Shown: positions 46,371 through 54,686 of the stretch, in pieces | How positions within the stretch are numbered: the stretch's first letter is position 1 | Layout of the letters: every line of letters starts with the position of its first letter | Assembly (NCBI RefSeq): GCF_947502995.1 | Contig: NZ_CANNBW010000001.1 | Span: 124,001-188,000, forward strand | DNA: 64,000 nucleotides | From: an uncultured Tenacibaculum sp. | Lineage (GTDB): Bacteria > Bacteroidota > Bacteroidia > Flavobacteriales > Flavobacteriaceae | Direction: 5' to 3' | Made by a program: the position numbers and the translations under genes | Notes under the pieces: model-generated | Told to the model about the DNA's origin: nothing | The model's input: the letters and a program-made list of their open reading frames with translations, nothing else | Database searches by the model: none

Positions 46371-47423
46371 TTATGCAACAGTTCCTTGACAACTACTTCC
46401 TGCTCCAGCAGTACATCCGTAACAATGTTGATTGATAATGATGTTTCTGTTTTGAAGTAATTCTTCGTTATATTCAGAAATGTGTTTTACTTTACTTGCT
46501 ACTTTTAGGTTTAGCATTTGATTGAAATCACAATCATATAACCAACCATCCCAACTTATAGATAAAGTATTTGTACACATTACATTTTCTACAGCCATTG
46601 GATTATAGGCTTCAACTAAAGCATACATATAATCTTCATAATTTTCAGAAGCGATTAAATAATCTAAAAATCTACTGATTGGTAAATTTGTAATTGCAAA
46701 TAAGCTATTGAAAATAATACCAAAATCTTCATGTAACGCTTTTTTGAAATCACTTTCTAAAGCTGCTTGATCTCCTGGTAAAAATGCTCCTGAAGGATTG
46801 TAAACTAAATCCAACTGAAGTCCAGAACCTTCTTTTCCGTATCCTACTTCATTTAACATTTGAAGTGCTTTGATAGATTTATCAAAAACACCATCACCTC
46901 TTTGTTTATCTGTCTTTCCTTTTGTCCAGTGTGGCATAGAAGAAACAACATGAACATTATGTTTTTTGAAGAACTCTGGTAAATCGTAGTATTTTTTGTT
47001 GGCTCTAATAATTGTTAAGTTAGAACGAACAATAAAATCTTTGATTCCTGCTTTAGAAGCTTCTTCAACAAACCATCTGAAATTTGGATTCATTTCTGGC
47101 GCTCCACCAGTTAAATCTAATGTGTGTGCCCCAGTTTTTTTAATAACATCTAAGCATTGTTGCATAGTTTCAGTGGTCATAATTTCTTTTCTATCCGGAC
47201 CAGCATCAACATGACAATGCGCACAAACTTGATTACACATGTAACCTAAGTTTATTTGTAAAATTTCTAGCTTTTTTGGACGCAAAGGAAACTGATTTGT
47301 CTCCTTTATTTTATTTGCAAATGTTGGTAATTCACCATTTTGAAATATTCCGTTAGATAATATTTCTAATTGGCGAGTTGTATTTGCCAAATCATTATTT
47401 CTAGCTAAGAGTGATTTTTTCAT
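46371..47423 (-). CDS. arsS: Arsenosugar biosynthesis radical SAM protein ArsS
   Basis: The 350-residue protein is a radical SAM enzyme with the cluster motif Cys63-x3-Cys67-x2-Cys70 (CNQVCAHC), followed by HVDAGPDRKEI and the GGAPEMNP segment. The C-terminal domain has CYGCTAGAGSSC, likely ligands of an additional iron-sulfur cluster. ArsS is known to join the 5'-deoxyadenosyl group to dimethylarsenite, which builds the arsenosugar backbone. It is next to the AhpD-like gene (75-base gap) and three bases from the rhodanese gene. Confidence 0.94.
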   Translation of the reverse strand: MKKSLLARNNDLANTTRQLEILSNGIFQNGELPTFANKIKETNQFPLRPKKLEILQINLGYMCNQVCAHCHVDAGPDRKEIMTTETMQQCLDVIKKTGAHTLDLTGGAPEMNPNFRWFVEEASKAGIKDFIVRSNLTIIRANKKYYDLPEFFKKHNVHVVSSMPHWTKGKTDKQRGDGVFDKSIKALQMLNEVGYGKEGSGLQLDLVYNPSGAFLPGDQAALESDFKKALHEDFGIIFNSLFAITNLPISRFLDYLIASENYEDYMYALVEAYNPMAVENVMCTNTLSISWDGWLYDCDFNQMLNLKVASKVKHISEYNEELLQNRNIIINQHCYGCTAGAGSSCQGTVA

Positions 47424-47498
47424 CGAGTTTTAATTGTGAATTAAAAATTATAAACGAAATCAAGTTCAATTCATAATTTAGAATAATTCATAGCAAAA

Positions 47499-47834
47499 TT
47501 ACATTTCAAGCTTATTCACTTTATTCATCATTTGCACACCATGTACTAAAGTTGCTCCACTTTTTATAGCAGCTCCAACATGAATTGCTTCCATCATTTC
47601 TTCTTTAGTTATGCCTCGTTGTAATCCGTCTTTTGTGTAAGCATCAATACAATAAGGACACTGCTCTGTGTGTGCTACAGCTAAAGCAATTAAGCTTTTT
47701 TCACGAGCAGTAAGTGCTCCTTCTTCAAAAACTTTTCCATAATAGTCGAAGAACTTGTTTCCAAGTTCTTCGCTCCATTCTGTGATTTTTCCAAACTTTC
47801 TTAAGTCTGAAGGATCGTAATATGTTTTAGACAT
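47499..47834 (-). CDS. Arsenosugar-associated carboxymuconolactone decarboxylase-like protein
   Basis: The 111-residue protein is an AhpD/CMD-family protein with the redox pair Cys59-Pro-Tyr-Cys62 in HTEQCPYCIDAYTK and a HVGAAIKSGATLVHG helix. Members act as peroxidase-like or thiol-disulfide proteins; a subtype is regularly found with arsM and arsS. Here it lies directly upstream of arsS. It might protect or reduce arsenicals, but its reaction is not known. Confidence 0.85.
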   Translation of the reverse strand: MSKTYYDPSDLRKFGKITEWSEELGNKFFDYYGKVFEEGALTAREKSLIALAVAHTEQCPYCIDAYTKDGLQRGITKEEMMEAIHVGAAIKSGATLVHGVQMMNKVNKLEM

Positions 47835-47869
47835 TGATAATTTCTTATGTGTTTAGAAAACTAAAGATA

Positions 47870-48580
47870 CTATTTTCCGTTTAGATTCCAGTCGTAAGGT
47901 AAGTGATGGATTTTAGCGTCGCTAGCTACTTTTTCATCAGCATACTTATTAATATAATCTACAATAGAACCTTCTTTTGTGAAATCTCCTTTAAACCAGT
48001 TGAAGATTTCTGAGATGTGTATTGTTTTCTTTTTGTTTAATTTGTTTCTTTTTGAATCATTTATGAATTGCTTCATTAAGCTTTCTAATTCACTATCTAC
48101 ATTTTTAGCTGTAAAAGCTTTGTTGTGTAATTTAGGACAAGAACCAGAAGCACAATTTACACCAACATGAATTCTTGGGTCAAATAATTTTTTTCTTAAA
48201 ATATTATGTTCAATATGATCTAAAGTATATGTTTTACCATCAACTTTTGCAAATGGTATTTTCCAAGCGCTTTTACCTTTCTTTTTAATTTTAGTGATAC
48301 TTTTTAATGGGTAGTTCTCTAAAATTAATTTTATCGTATATGCATTATAAGCATTAATCCAAAAAGCTTTTTGCTTGTTTTTAGACCAAGAGCTACTAGG
48401 TGTTGTTTGGTTTAAATACGCTAAATAAGAATCTAAAGTAGCTTCATCTTTTTTTAATGCTTTATAATTTACATTTCCTTTACTATCTACATGTTTGTTT
48501 AATAATGTATTGAAAGTAGATGTTTGAGCAATTACACTTATTGATAAAAATATGGATAGGATAAAAACGATTTTCTTCAT
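47870..48580 (-). CDS. DUF547 secreted protein
   Basis: The 236-residue protein has a signal peptide (IVFILSIFLSISVIAQ) and the DUF547 core: KNKQKAFWINAYNAYTIKL and DPRIHVGVNCASGSCPKL. DUF547 proteins have a papain-like fold and are common at arsenosugar and other loci in Bacteroidota; function is not established. It is separated from the AhpD-like gene by 35 bases and is probably the first gene of the arsenosugar operon, though a candidate -7 (TATCTTTA) lies in that gap. Confidence 0.82.
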   Translation of the reverse strand: MKKIVFILSIFLSISVIAQTSTFNTLLNKHVDSKGNVNYKALKKDEATLDSYLAYLNQTTPSSSWSKNKQKAFWINAYNAYTIKLILENYPLKSITKIKKKGKSAWKIPFAKVDGKTYTLDHIEHNILRKKLFDPRIHVGVNCASGSCPKLHNKAFTAKNVDSELESLMKQFINDSKRNKLNKKKTIHISEIFNWFKGDFTKEGSIVDYINKYADEKVASDAKIHHLPYDWNLNGK

Positions 48581-48668
48581 GATAATTGTTATTTATGAAT
48601 GTAGACGAATTTTTTACTAGAACTTTACAAAGAGTATTCCGAAAAGTGAAATAAAAATTACTTTAAAT

Positions 48669-48744
48669 AAAAAACCCACTCAAAGATTGAGTGGGAAAAT
48701 TGCTATGAAAAAGAAAAAGTGTCCTCAAACGTCTCTGAGGACAC
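48669..48744 (-). ncRNA. Candidate small non-coding RNA, copy 2
   Basis: Read on the minus strand: TATATTTG (48747-48754) acts as the -7 element, then a GTGTCCTC/GAGGACAC stem (48719-48744), a linker with CTTTTTCTTTTTCATAGCAA, and a CCCACTC/GAGTGGG terminator hairpin (48675-48695) followed by six T. The linker and terminator match copy 1 at 17740-17807, but the 5' stem is different and still paired, as expected of a conserved RNA structure. The RNA sits in the 307-base gap between the alpha/beta hydrolase and DUF547 genes. No other gene is visible in that gap. Confidence 0.65.
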
Positions 48745-48746
48745 TA

Positions 48747-48754
48747 CAAATATA
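48747..48754 (-). promoter_or_regulatory. -7 element of small RNA copy 2
   Basis: TATATTTG on the minus strand, identical to the -7 of copy 1 (17728-17735) and of the tRNA-Leu promoter at 55044. A good -33 TTG at 19-20 bases is not present, so this promoter is weaker than that of copy 1. Confidence 0.55.
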
Positions 48755-48887
48755 AAGCAATTAAAAAGTATAAATACAGGAAAAACATGGTTTTTTTCAC
48801 TGTGTTTTTTATTTCGTTGTAAATCAACACTTAAGGTGTTTTGTTTTTGTGTTAAAGTTTCTTAAAGTTTGATAGATGGTCTAAATA

Positions 48888-50351
48888 TTACTGTTTTTGG
48901 TCATTTTTTCTAAGGTTTTTGTTTTGAAATACTTCTAAAGTTAGTTCGGGATATTGTAATGTGTTGAGATCAATTTTTTCTGCTTTGAGATGTTTTTTAA
49001 AAAATGTAACAACAAGGTTTCTGCTTATGTTAATAGCTATTTCTGGATTGATGTTTCCTGATTCATTGATTGATTGTAATGGTATCATAAATGGTATGTC
49101 CATAAAGTTGCTGTGCCCTGACTGTAAAATTTTAGCTTCGTAGAAATAAGAGGTACTTTTATTGACGTATGCGTGTTTGTTATAGTTTGGGTGTTTTTCT
49201 GGCCAATCTGAAGAAAGAAAGAGAAAAGGTTTTTGAAATGTTGTGTCTACAATTTGTCCCCACTGTACACCATCTAAATTAGCTCCTGCTTTTATTTTAT
49301 TATTAATTAATAAAGCTTCTCCTGCTGCTGCGCCTCCTCTTGAGTGTCCAAAAACACCAATCTTATTAAGATCTAATCTATTTTCAAAAAATCCTTCAGA
49401 ATTATATTCGTTTAACTTTGCAGTAACAGAGTTAATATCTTCAGCCCAGCGTTTAATCATATCTTTTACGAAATAAGAAGTTAAACTTTTTCGAACTATG
49501 GGATGACGATTTTCAAAAGTCATATTTTGTTGAAAAGCTTTGATAGATGGTTCTATAGTATTCCAAGAATCTTTTTCAATTTTATGAGCAAACTCATAAT
49601 TAAAGTATTTCATAGAATCATCAGGAAAATGAGAGCCAGTACTTTCATAGGTATGATTTATAGCAAATATGATAAAACCATGGCTAGCAATTTCAGAAAG
49701 TAAAGCATAATAACCATTAGCTTTTGAATGATATCCATGGGAAAAAATTAAAACAGGAAATTGTTGTTTGGGTATTGTCGCATCGTGAAATACATGAGTT
49801 TCAATTTTATCTAAATAGTTGAATGTGGTATTGGGCAATCCATATTTTTTAGCAAAGCCATATCTACCAGCTTTGTCAATATAATGATCTTTTATTCCTT
49901 CTTTATCATTTGATGGATACCAGACCTTTATCATGAGTTCCCTCTTATCTTCTTTGATTGATGTAATTACTTCATCACGATTTGTTTTTAAGAAAAGATT
50001 TTGTGTCCCTACAGAAAAAGAGCCTGTTGTTTTAGGAAGTTTAAAAACTGGTAGGAGAGAAGGAAGTGAAAAACCAATACCAGTTAATAAAAGAATTCCT
50101 ATAACTTTTAGTGTACGAATTATAATATGAGGTTTCTTTTTAGGTTCTTTAATAATTATAAAAAGAGAGATACCTAATAGCGCATATGTAGGAATCATTT
50201 GCCATCTATATCCTTCTGTGATTAGATGAATAAATAGTATGAGGAAAAGATATCCTAATAAATAATGTCTCTTGACTTTGGTATTGATGAACTTTTGGAT
50301 TAAGATACAGCTTAAAGCGCTTAAGATTAAAATGTATTCGAAATTTTGCAT
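48888..50351 (-). CDS. Alpha/beta hydrolase, platelet-activating-factor acetylhydrolase-like
   Basis: The 487-residue protein has an N-terminal membrane region with about three helices (residues 5-100) and a C-terminal lipase-like domain. The nucleophile is Ser337 in GHSRGG, with an oxyanion HGYHS segment near 205, Asp360 in NLDG and a later histidine in QSGHSNFMD. It resembles PAF-acetylhydrolase II and dienelactone-type hydrolases. The substrate is unknown. It is transcribed toward the small RNA and is separated from the isolated ATPase gene by 124 bases. Confidence 0.85.
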   Translation of the reverse strand: MQNFEYILILSALSCILIQKFINTKVKRHYLLGYLFLILFIHLITEGYRWQMIPTYALLGISLFIIIKEPKKKPHIIIRTLKVIGILLLTGIGFSLPSLLPVFKLPKTTGSFSVGTQNLFLKTNRDEVITSIKEDKRELMIKVWYPSNDKEGIKDHYIDKAGRYGFAKKYGLPNTTFNYLDKIETHVFHDATIPKQQFPVLIFSHGYHSKANGYYALLSEIASHGFIIFAINHTYESTGSHFPDDSMKYFNYEFAHKIEKDSWNTIEPSIKAFQQNMTFENRHPIVRKSLTSYFVKDMIKRWAEDINSVTAKLNEYNSEGFFENRLDLNKIGVFGHSRGGAAAGEALLINNKIKAGANLDGVQWGQIVDTTFQKPFLFLSSDWPEKHPNYNKHAYVNKSTSYFYEAKILQSGHSNFMDIPFMIPLQSINESGNINPEIAINISRNLVVTFFKKHLKAEKIDLNTLQYPELTLEVFQNKNLRKNDQKQ

Positions 50352-50475
50352 TTTGTTTTCTTACAAATCTCGTTGTCAAGGTGTTTTTTGTCAAGGTGAT
50401 ATCCTTGTTAAAAATTGTTTTTTATCTATGAAAATTCCATTATGATTATGAAAACGAGAATATGTTTTTAAAATT

Positions 50476-51972
50476 CTAATTATTTCCTAAATTGGTAACT
50501 CCTCGTTTTATTAAGTGTATTAATTTCGGATCAAGGACGTTGTATATTTTTTCTCCTTTTTTTCCTAATCTAGAGTCTTCTTCAATTAGTTTATATTTAA
50601 TCATGTTTTCAAGCTTTCCTTGACTCCATCTTGTTCTTTGGTTAAAGGTTTGGTTTAAATCTAATATTGTTATGTTTGTTTTTCTAGTTTTTAAAATAAT
50701 GTTTATCATGCTAATTACATCTTTATTTCTGCCTGTTCTTGAAGGGTATATTGATAAATAATCATATCGATTGGCGAATTTGATCAGCCCTTTAGAAATA
50801 TTGTCTGTTTCAAAGAACTTCGAATCATCGTTTGCCGTTTGGTAATCATATATGTCAGAAAGACAAGATATTAGGTCTCTAGGGGATTTATTACATATTT
50901 CAATAATACTTTCAATATCTACATCATTTTTGAAAAGACTATTAAAGCTTCTAGTGTTTCCGGAAAAATGAACTATTCTTTTATTGATTAAAGGAGACAT
51001 GTCATTTTTTTTCCAACTAATATCTATTTCTTTAAATTTATCGAAACGTACTTTTCTAGCTAATATAGGCTTTACTTCTGACCATAAACTAAATGCTATT
51101 GCTATATCATTTTGTAAGAGGAGTTCAGTGTCTGTTAAAATATCTTCAGTAAAGCTTGCTATTTTGTTTATATCTTGATTTAGTTCTTGGAATTCATCTA
51201 CTTTATCAAATAGAACTACTGAAGATTTATAATAAGTTTTTTTACATATAGTATTCAATCTGTTCAACAGCTCTTTTAAATGTCGTTTACTTTTCTTTAA
51301 CTCTTCTTCCTGTTGAGTTGCGTTAGTGTTAATATTTTCAATTTCGGATAAATATTCAGTATATGAGTTTTTTCCTTGAAATGCAGTTAGTTTTAAAGAA
51401 TCATAAATTAATTTAGAGGTAATTAACACTCCTGTTCCTATTAATGAATTAGCAGGTTTAACAAATAAATTAAAGATATTTATAAACCAGTTTTTGGTTT
51501 TTATTTTTTTTATGCTATCATAACGAGATTCATATTCTGTTTTAGTTAAAGGTTTAAAAAAAAGTTTTATTAATAAGCAAATGGCTTCTTTATCTTCATT
51601 GTCAAGTTTTTTTAAATATGATTTATTTTTGTCTAAGAATACAACATATTTAGTTACAAATTCCCTTAATATTAGGTTTAATAATTCGATTTTATTGTCG
51701 GTTAAGGATATTTCATCGAATCGATCTATTATTATTGTTAAAACTTGTGATTTTTCTAAATCGTCTTTTAGTTTATGAATAATGGAAGACTTTCCATGTC
51801 CTCTTTGTCCAAGTATGAATCTACTTGTTCCAGATTTCAGGTCATCTAATAAGGTTTGATAAAATGGGGGTTCATAGAAAATTTCATTATGAAATTCTAT
51901 TTCTTCTTCTGCAGAAAATTTTGAGAATGGGTTTTTGGTAAAACCTAAACTAGTGTTAAGTTTATTAGTCAT
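50476..51972 (-). CDS. Stand-alone P-loop ATPase (Sll1717-like), putative defence or regulatory
   Basis: The 498-residue protein has a Walker A GQRGHGKSS at 55-63 and a Walker B SVVLFDKVDE at 251-260, with an insertion between them that includes a hydrophobic stretch (about 162-190) and a coiled-coil-like segment (about 215-240). The C-terminus (about 430-490) looks like a winged helix (TILDLNQTFNQRTRW onward). The pattern resembles P-loop ATPases of the Sll1717 type, a poorly characterised group. No partner effector gene is adjacent. It is an isolated gene, so horizontal acquisition is plausible. The function is not known. Confidence 0.7.
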   Translation of the reverse strand: MTNKLNTSLGFTKNPFSKFSAEEEIEFHNEIFYEPPFYQTLLDDLKSGTSRFILGQRGHGKSSIIHKLKDDLEKSQVLTIIIDRFDEISLTDNKIELLNLILREFVTKYVVFLDKNKSYLKKLDNEDKEAICLLIKLFFKPLTKTEYESRYDSIKKIKTKNWFINIFNLFVKPANSLIGTGVLITSKLIYDSLKLTAFQGKNSYTEYLSEIENINTNATQQEEELKKSKRHLKELLNRLNTICKKTYYKSSVVLFDKVDEFQELNQDINKIASFTEDILTDTELLLQNDIAIAFSLWSEVKPILARKVRFDKFKEIDISWKKNDMSPLINKRIVHFSGNTRSFNSLFKNDVDIESIIEICNKSPRDLISCLSDIYDYQTANDDSKFFETDNISKGLIKFANRYDYLSIYPSRTGRNKDVISMINIILKTRKTNITILDLNQTFNQRTRWSQGKLENMIKYKLIEEDSRLGKKGEKIYNVLDPKLIHLIKRGVTNLGNN

Positions 51973-52052
51973 TTGACTTAGGGATTATTTTTAAGAGTAA
52001 ACAAAATTATTGGGATAAGAAAAGTATAAATATATTTAATACAAGTATTGCG

Positions 52053-52081
52053 GAAAACCACATTTTAAATTGAGGTTTTCC
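52053..52081. repeat. Hairpin shared with the locus at 37439
   Basis: GAAAACC and GGTTTTC form a stem around a loop that begins CACATTTT. The string GGAAAACCACATTTT is identical at 37440-37454. It lies between divergent genes (the ATPase at 51972 and the Crp/Fnr gene at 52185), a place where a terminator is not expected. Confidence 0.5.
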
Positions 52082-52184
52082 GTAATTTCATTTTTAATCA
52101 TTAGTTTTATTTCTAGAACATTCAATCATCTTATATAATGTTATTGTAGTTACGATTGAATCATCAAACTTAACTTTATATAAA

Positions 52185-52760
52185 ATGGACAGGTACGAAG
52201 GAATACTCGAAAATATTGCACGTTATGTAGAATTAACCGAAGAAGAAAAAGAGCAATTTACTTCAATTATAAAAGTCTCTAGGATTAAAAAAAGACAGTT
52301 TGTTATTCAGCCAGGTTATGTTTGTGAACATCGTAATTATATAGTTAAAGGTGCTTTCAGGGTTTTTTATTTAGATGATAAAGGAAAAGAGCATACGGTA
52401 AGTATTGGTGTAGAAGATTGGTATTTTACTGATTTTTATAGTTATATCAATCAGTTACCTGCAGAGCATTTTGCTGAAGCTTTAGAAGATTCTGTTATTT
52501 TACAATTAAAGTATGAAGACATAGAAGGTTTGTGTCGTAAGATTCACAGTTTAAGCGAGTACTTTAGATTAATCACAGAAAAAGCGTTTGCCAGTTCAAG
52601 AAGCAGAGTGATTTCTAATAATAGTAAAACTTCAGAAGAGCGTTATGTGGAATACGCTAAGAAATACCCGCAAATTGTAAATCGAGTACCTCAATATGTT
52701 ATTGCTTCTTATTTAGGTATTTCAGCAGAGTTTTTGAGTAAAATACGTGCTCGTCGATAG
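52185..52760 (+). CDS. Crp/Fnr family transcriptional regulator
   Basis: The 191-residue protein has a cyclic-nucleotide-binding-like domain (about 20-120, with FVIQPGYVCEHRNYIVKGAFRVF) and a short C-terminal helix-turn-helix (IASYLGISAEFLSKIRAR). No Fnr-type cysteines are visible near the N-terminus, so it is unlikely to bind an iron-sulfur cluster. It is a single gene with a small terminator after it. A peroxiredoxin-like gene starts 102 bases downstream. A spaced ATTCAATC/GATTGAAT pair (52120-52127, 52154-52161) before it could be an autoregulatory site. Confidence 0.88.
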   Translation: MDRYEGILENIARYVELTEEEKEQFTSIIKVSRIKKRQFVIQPGYVCEHRNYIVKGAFRVFYLDDKGKEHTVSIGVEDWYFTDFYSYINQLPAEHFAEALEDSVILQLKYEDIEGLCRKIHSLSEYFRLITEKAFASSRSRVISNNSKTSEERYVEYAKKYPQIVNRVPQYVIASYLGISAEFLSKIRARR

Positions 52761-52763
52761 TAT

Positions 52764-52785
52764 AATCTTGAACTAGTTCAAGATT
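52764..52785 (+). terminator. Terminator of the Crp/Fnr gene
   Basis: AATCTTGAA, CTAG, TTCAAGATT: a perfect nine-pair stem, four bases after the stop codon, followed by a T-rich stretch. The T-run is short, so termination may be partial. Confidence 0.6.
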
Positions 52786-52862
52786 ATTTCTTGTTGCAGT
52801 TCATTTTTATTCATGAGGATTGATAAGAAATTTGTGGTATAAACATCACAAAATTTTTAACA

Positions 52863-53531
52863 ATGAAAAATATCGAAATTCCTTCTTATCAAAAAGATTT
52901 AAAAATATTAAAAGAAAATCTTTCAGAAATGCTTCCAGAACATGCACTTAATGTTTGGAATTCTGATGCAGATCAATTACAAAAAGATCAAACTTCAATT
53001 TTAAAATTAAAAAAGGGAGATAAAGCTCCAAATTTCAGTTTATCTAATGCGGTTAATACAACAGTTAACTTATACGATATTTTAAAAGAAGAAAGAGTTG
53101 TTCTTACGTTTTACAGAGGGACTTGGTGTCCTTATTGTAATTTGATTTTAAACCAATATCAAAGTATTCTTTCTGAAATAAAACAAGCCGGAGCAACATT
53201 AGTTGCTATTTCACCTCAAACTCCAGATGAATCACTAAATATTAAAGAGAAGAATGAATTACAATTTGAAGTTTTAAGTGATAATGGAAATATTGTTGCA
53301 AAACAATTTGTAGCGGTACACAAAAATCCTGAGTCATCAGTAGAAAAAATGACTGAATTAGGATTTGACTATAATAGTTTTTATGCTGATGAAAACAGTG
53401 AGCTTCCAGTACCCGCAACTTTTATTATAGAAAAAGACGGAATAATTTCTTTTGCGAAATCTGAAGGAGGAGATTATAGAAATCGTGTAGAACCTTCAGA
53501 AATAATTAACGGATTAAACAATAAAATTTAA
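52863..53531 (+). CDS. Peroxiredoxin-like (AhpC/TSA) family protein
   Basis: The 222-residue protein has a thioredoxin fold with the active segment YRGTWCPYCNLIL; the cysteines are Cys89 and Cys92. The CPYC spacing, one helix turn apart, differs from the usual two-Cys peroxiredoxin and is typical of a peroxiredoxin-like subfamily. The expected role is reduction of peroxides. It is followed after six bases by a secreted protein gene, so the two are likely cotranscribed. Confidence 0.87.
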   Translation: MKNIEIPSYQKDLKILKENLSEMLPEHALNVWNSDADQLQKDQTSILKLKKGDKAPNFSLSNAVNTTVNLYDILKEERVVLTFYRGTWCPYCNLILNQYQSILSEIKQAGATLVAISPQTPDESLNIKEKNELQFEVLSDNGNIVAKQFVAVHKNPESSVEKMTELGFDYNSFYADENSELPVPATFIIEKDGIISFAKSEGGDYRNRVEPSEIINGLNNKI

Positions 53532-53537
53532 GAAATC

Positions 53538-54320
53538 ATGAAAAAGCAAATTAATAGAATTGTAGGAATTGTATTAGCTTTAATAACTGTCAATTCAACA
53601 GCACAAAACGCAAGAGAGGTAATTGCCAATGTGGTACAAGCTAATGGAGGAGTAGATGCTTTGTATAAATTGAGAGATGTTTCTTTTGATTACACATTTA
53701 AAGTTACAGGGAAAAATATTGTAGATATTTCTAACGAACGTTATATTTTTAATGGAGAGGTTTCGTATGCTAATTATTCAAAGAGAGAAGTTTATGCTCT
53801 GCCTCAAATTAAAGGAAATCATTCTCAGTTTTTCAATGGAAATACAACTGTTTCTAAAGTTAATGGAAAGATGATTACAGAACAGCAACCTGCTTATATT
53901 GGTCATTCGCTTAGAAAAACAAATTACTACTGGTTTGCAATGATGTTCAAATTATTAGATCCAGGAGTTAATCATAAGTTATTACCATCTCGAAAAGTTG
54001 ATGGAATAAATTATAAAATTGTAGAAATGACATTTGGTGAAAATGTGGGTGATGCAAGTGATAAGTATATTTTGTATGTAAATCCGAAAACGAATAGAAT
54101 AGATCAGTTTTTATATACGGCGTTAGCTTTTGGAGCTAAAGATCCAAGTTTAATGAAGGTGAAGTATGAAAAAATCGATGGAGTTTATGTAACTACATAT
54201 CGTAAATACGCGCCTGCTGATTGGGATGGAAAAGTGATTAAAGAAAATTGGATTGAACAGTTTACAAGAAATGTTAAGTTTAATAACGGATTTGACTTAA
54301 CCTCCATACAAGCTGAATAG
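53538..54320 (+). CDS. Secreted DUF6503-like protein
   Basis: The 260-residue protein has a signal peptide (IVGIVLALITVNSTAQ) and a beta-rich body resembling LolA/LolB-like lipid-binding folds, with the family's start NAREVIANVVQANGGVDAL and DKYILYVNPKTNRIDQFLY later on. It follows the peroxiredoxin-like gene by six bases. The function is unknown. A terminator follows the stop. Confidence 0.65.
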   Translation: MKKQINRIVGIVLALITVNSTAQNAREVIANVVQANGGVDALYKLRDVSFDYTFKVTGKNIVDISNERYIFNGEVSYANYSKREVYALPQIKGNHSQFFNGNTTVSKVNGKMITEQQPAYIGHSLRKTNYYWFAMMFKLLDPGVNHKLLPSRKVDGINYKIVEMTFGENVGDASDKYILYVNPKTNRIDQFLYTALAFGAKDPSLMKVKYEKIDGVYVTTYRKYAPADWDGKVIKENWIEQFTRNVKFNNGFDLTSIQAE

Positions 54321-54342
54321 CTTTAAGTATAATAGTAATAAT

Positions 54343-54383
54343 AATAGCGATTTGATTTTAATTGAGTCGCTATTGTCTTTTTT
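54343..54383 (+). terminator. Terminator of the peroxiredoxin-DUF6503 operon
   Basis: AATAGCGA (54343-54350) pairs with TCGCTATT (54367-54374) and is followed by GTC and a run of T. It faces the terminator of the tRNA genes on the other strand just downstream. Confidence 0.8.
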
Positions 54384-54390
54384 AAAAATA

Positions 54391-54427
54391 AAAAAACCGT
54401 TAAAAATCATAAGATTAATAACGGTTT
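54391..54427 (-). terminator. Terminator of the tRNA-Gly/tRNA-Leu operon
   Basis: On the minus strand AAACCGTTA and TAACGGTTT pair across a 17-base loop and are followed by T residues. The same element recurs after the second tRNA-Leu at 54836-54872. Confidence 0.75.
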
Positions 54428-54429
54428 AG

Positions 54430-54515
54430 TACAGAAGGCGGGACTTGAACCCGCACGGGCATTACGGCCCATTGGATTTTAAGTCCAACGTGTCTACCAA
54501 TTCCACCACTTCTGC
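54430..54515 (-). tRNA. tRNA-Leu (anticodon UAA), copy 1
   Basis: An 86-base class II tRNA: acceptor stem GCAGAAG paired with CTTCTGT, a long variable arm (TGGGCCGTAATGCCC region), and the TAA anticodon at 54479-54481. The 3' CCA is not encoded. It is identical to the copy at 54875-54960. It lies downstream of tRNA-Gly and is transcribed from the same promoter. Confidence 0.97.
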
Positions 54516-54540
54516 ATGGTATTTTATATATAAGAGTTCG

Positions 54541-54612
54541 AGCGAAAGACGGGATTTGAACCCGCGACCCTCACCTTGGCAAGGTGATGCTCTACCCCTG
54601 AGCTACTTTCGC
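54541..54612 (-). tRNA. tRNA-Gly (anticodon GCC)
   Basis: A 72-base tRNA with acceptor stem GCGAAAG/CTTTCGC and the anticodon loop TTGCCAA within the CACC/GGTG stem. It is followed after 25 bases by tRNA-Leu copy 1 and shares its promoter at 54657-54686. The 3' CCA is not encoded. Confidence 0.97.
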
Positions 54613-54656
54613 GTAAGCTTTTTGTTTAAGAACTTGTGCAATTGTTATTGCGGATG

Positions 54657-54686
54657 TAAATATACAATGGTTTTTTTATTGTGCAA
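54657..54686 (-). promoter_or_regulatory. Promoter of the tRNA-Gly/tRNA-Leu operon
   Basis: On the minus strand TTG (54684-54686), 19 bases, then TATATTTA (54657-54664). This is the same element as at 55044-55074, with one change in the last base of the -7 box. Confidence 0.7.

Noticed and set aside
47484..47500. A TTCATAGCAAAATTAC string resembling the small RNA linker
   Set aside because: It lacks both stems, promoter and terminator, so the match to the RNA family is coincidental.
48705..48755. A 16-codon open frame (MKKKKCPQT...) at small RNA copy 2, possible leader peptide
   Set aside because: It lies on the strand opposite the RNA, and the matching position in copy 1 is occupied by the end of a glycosyltransferase in another frame, so the peptide is not conserved.
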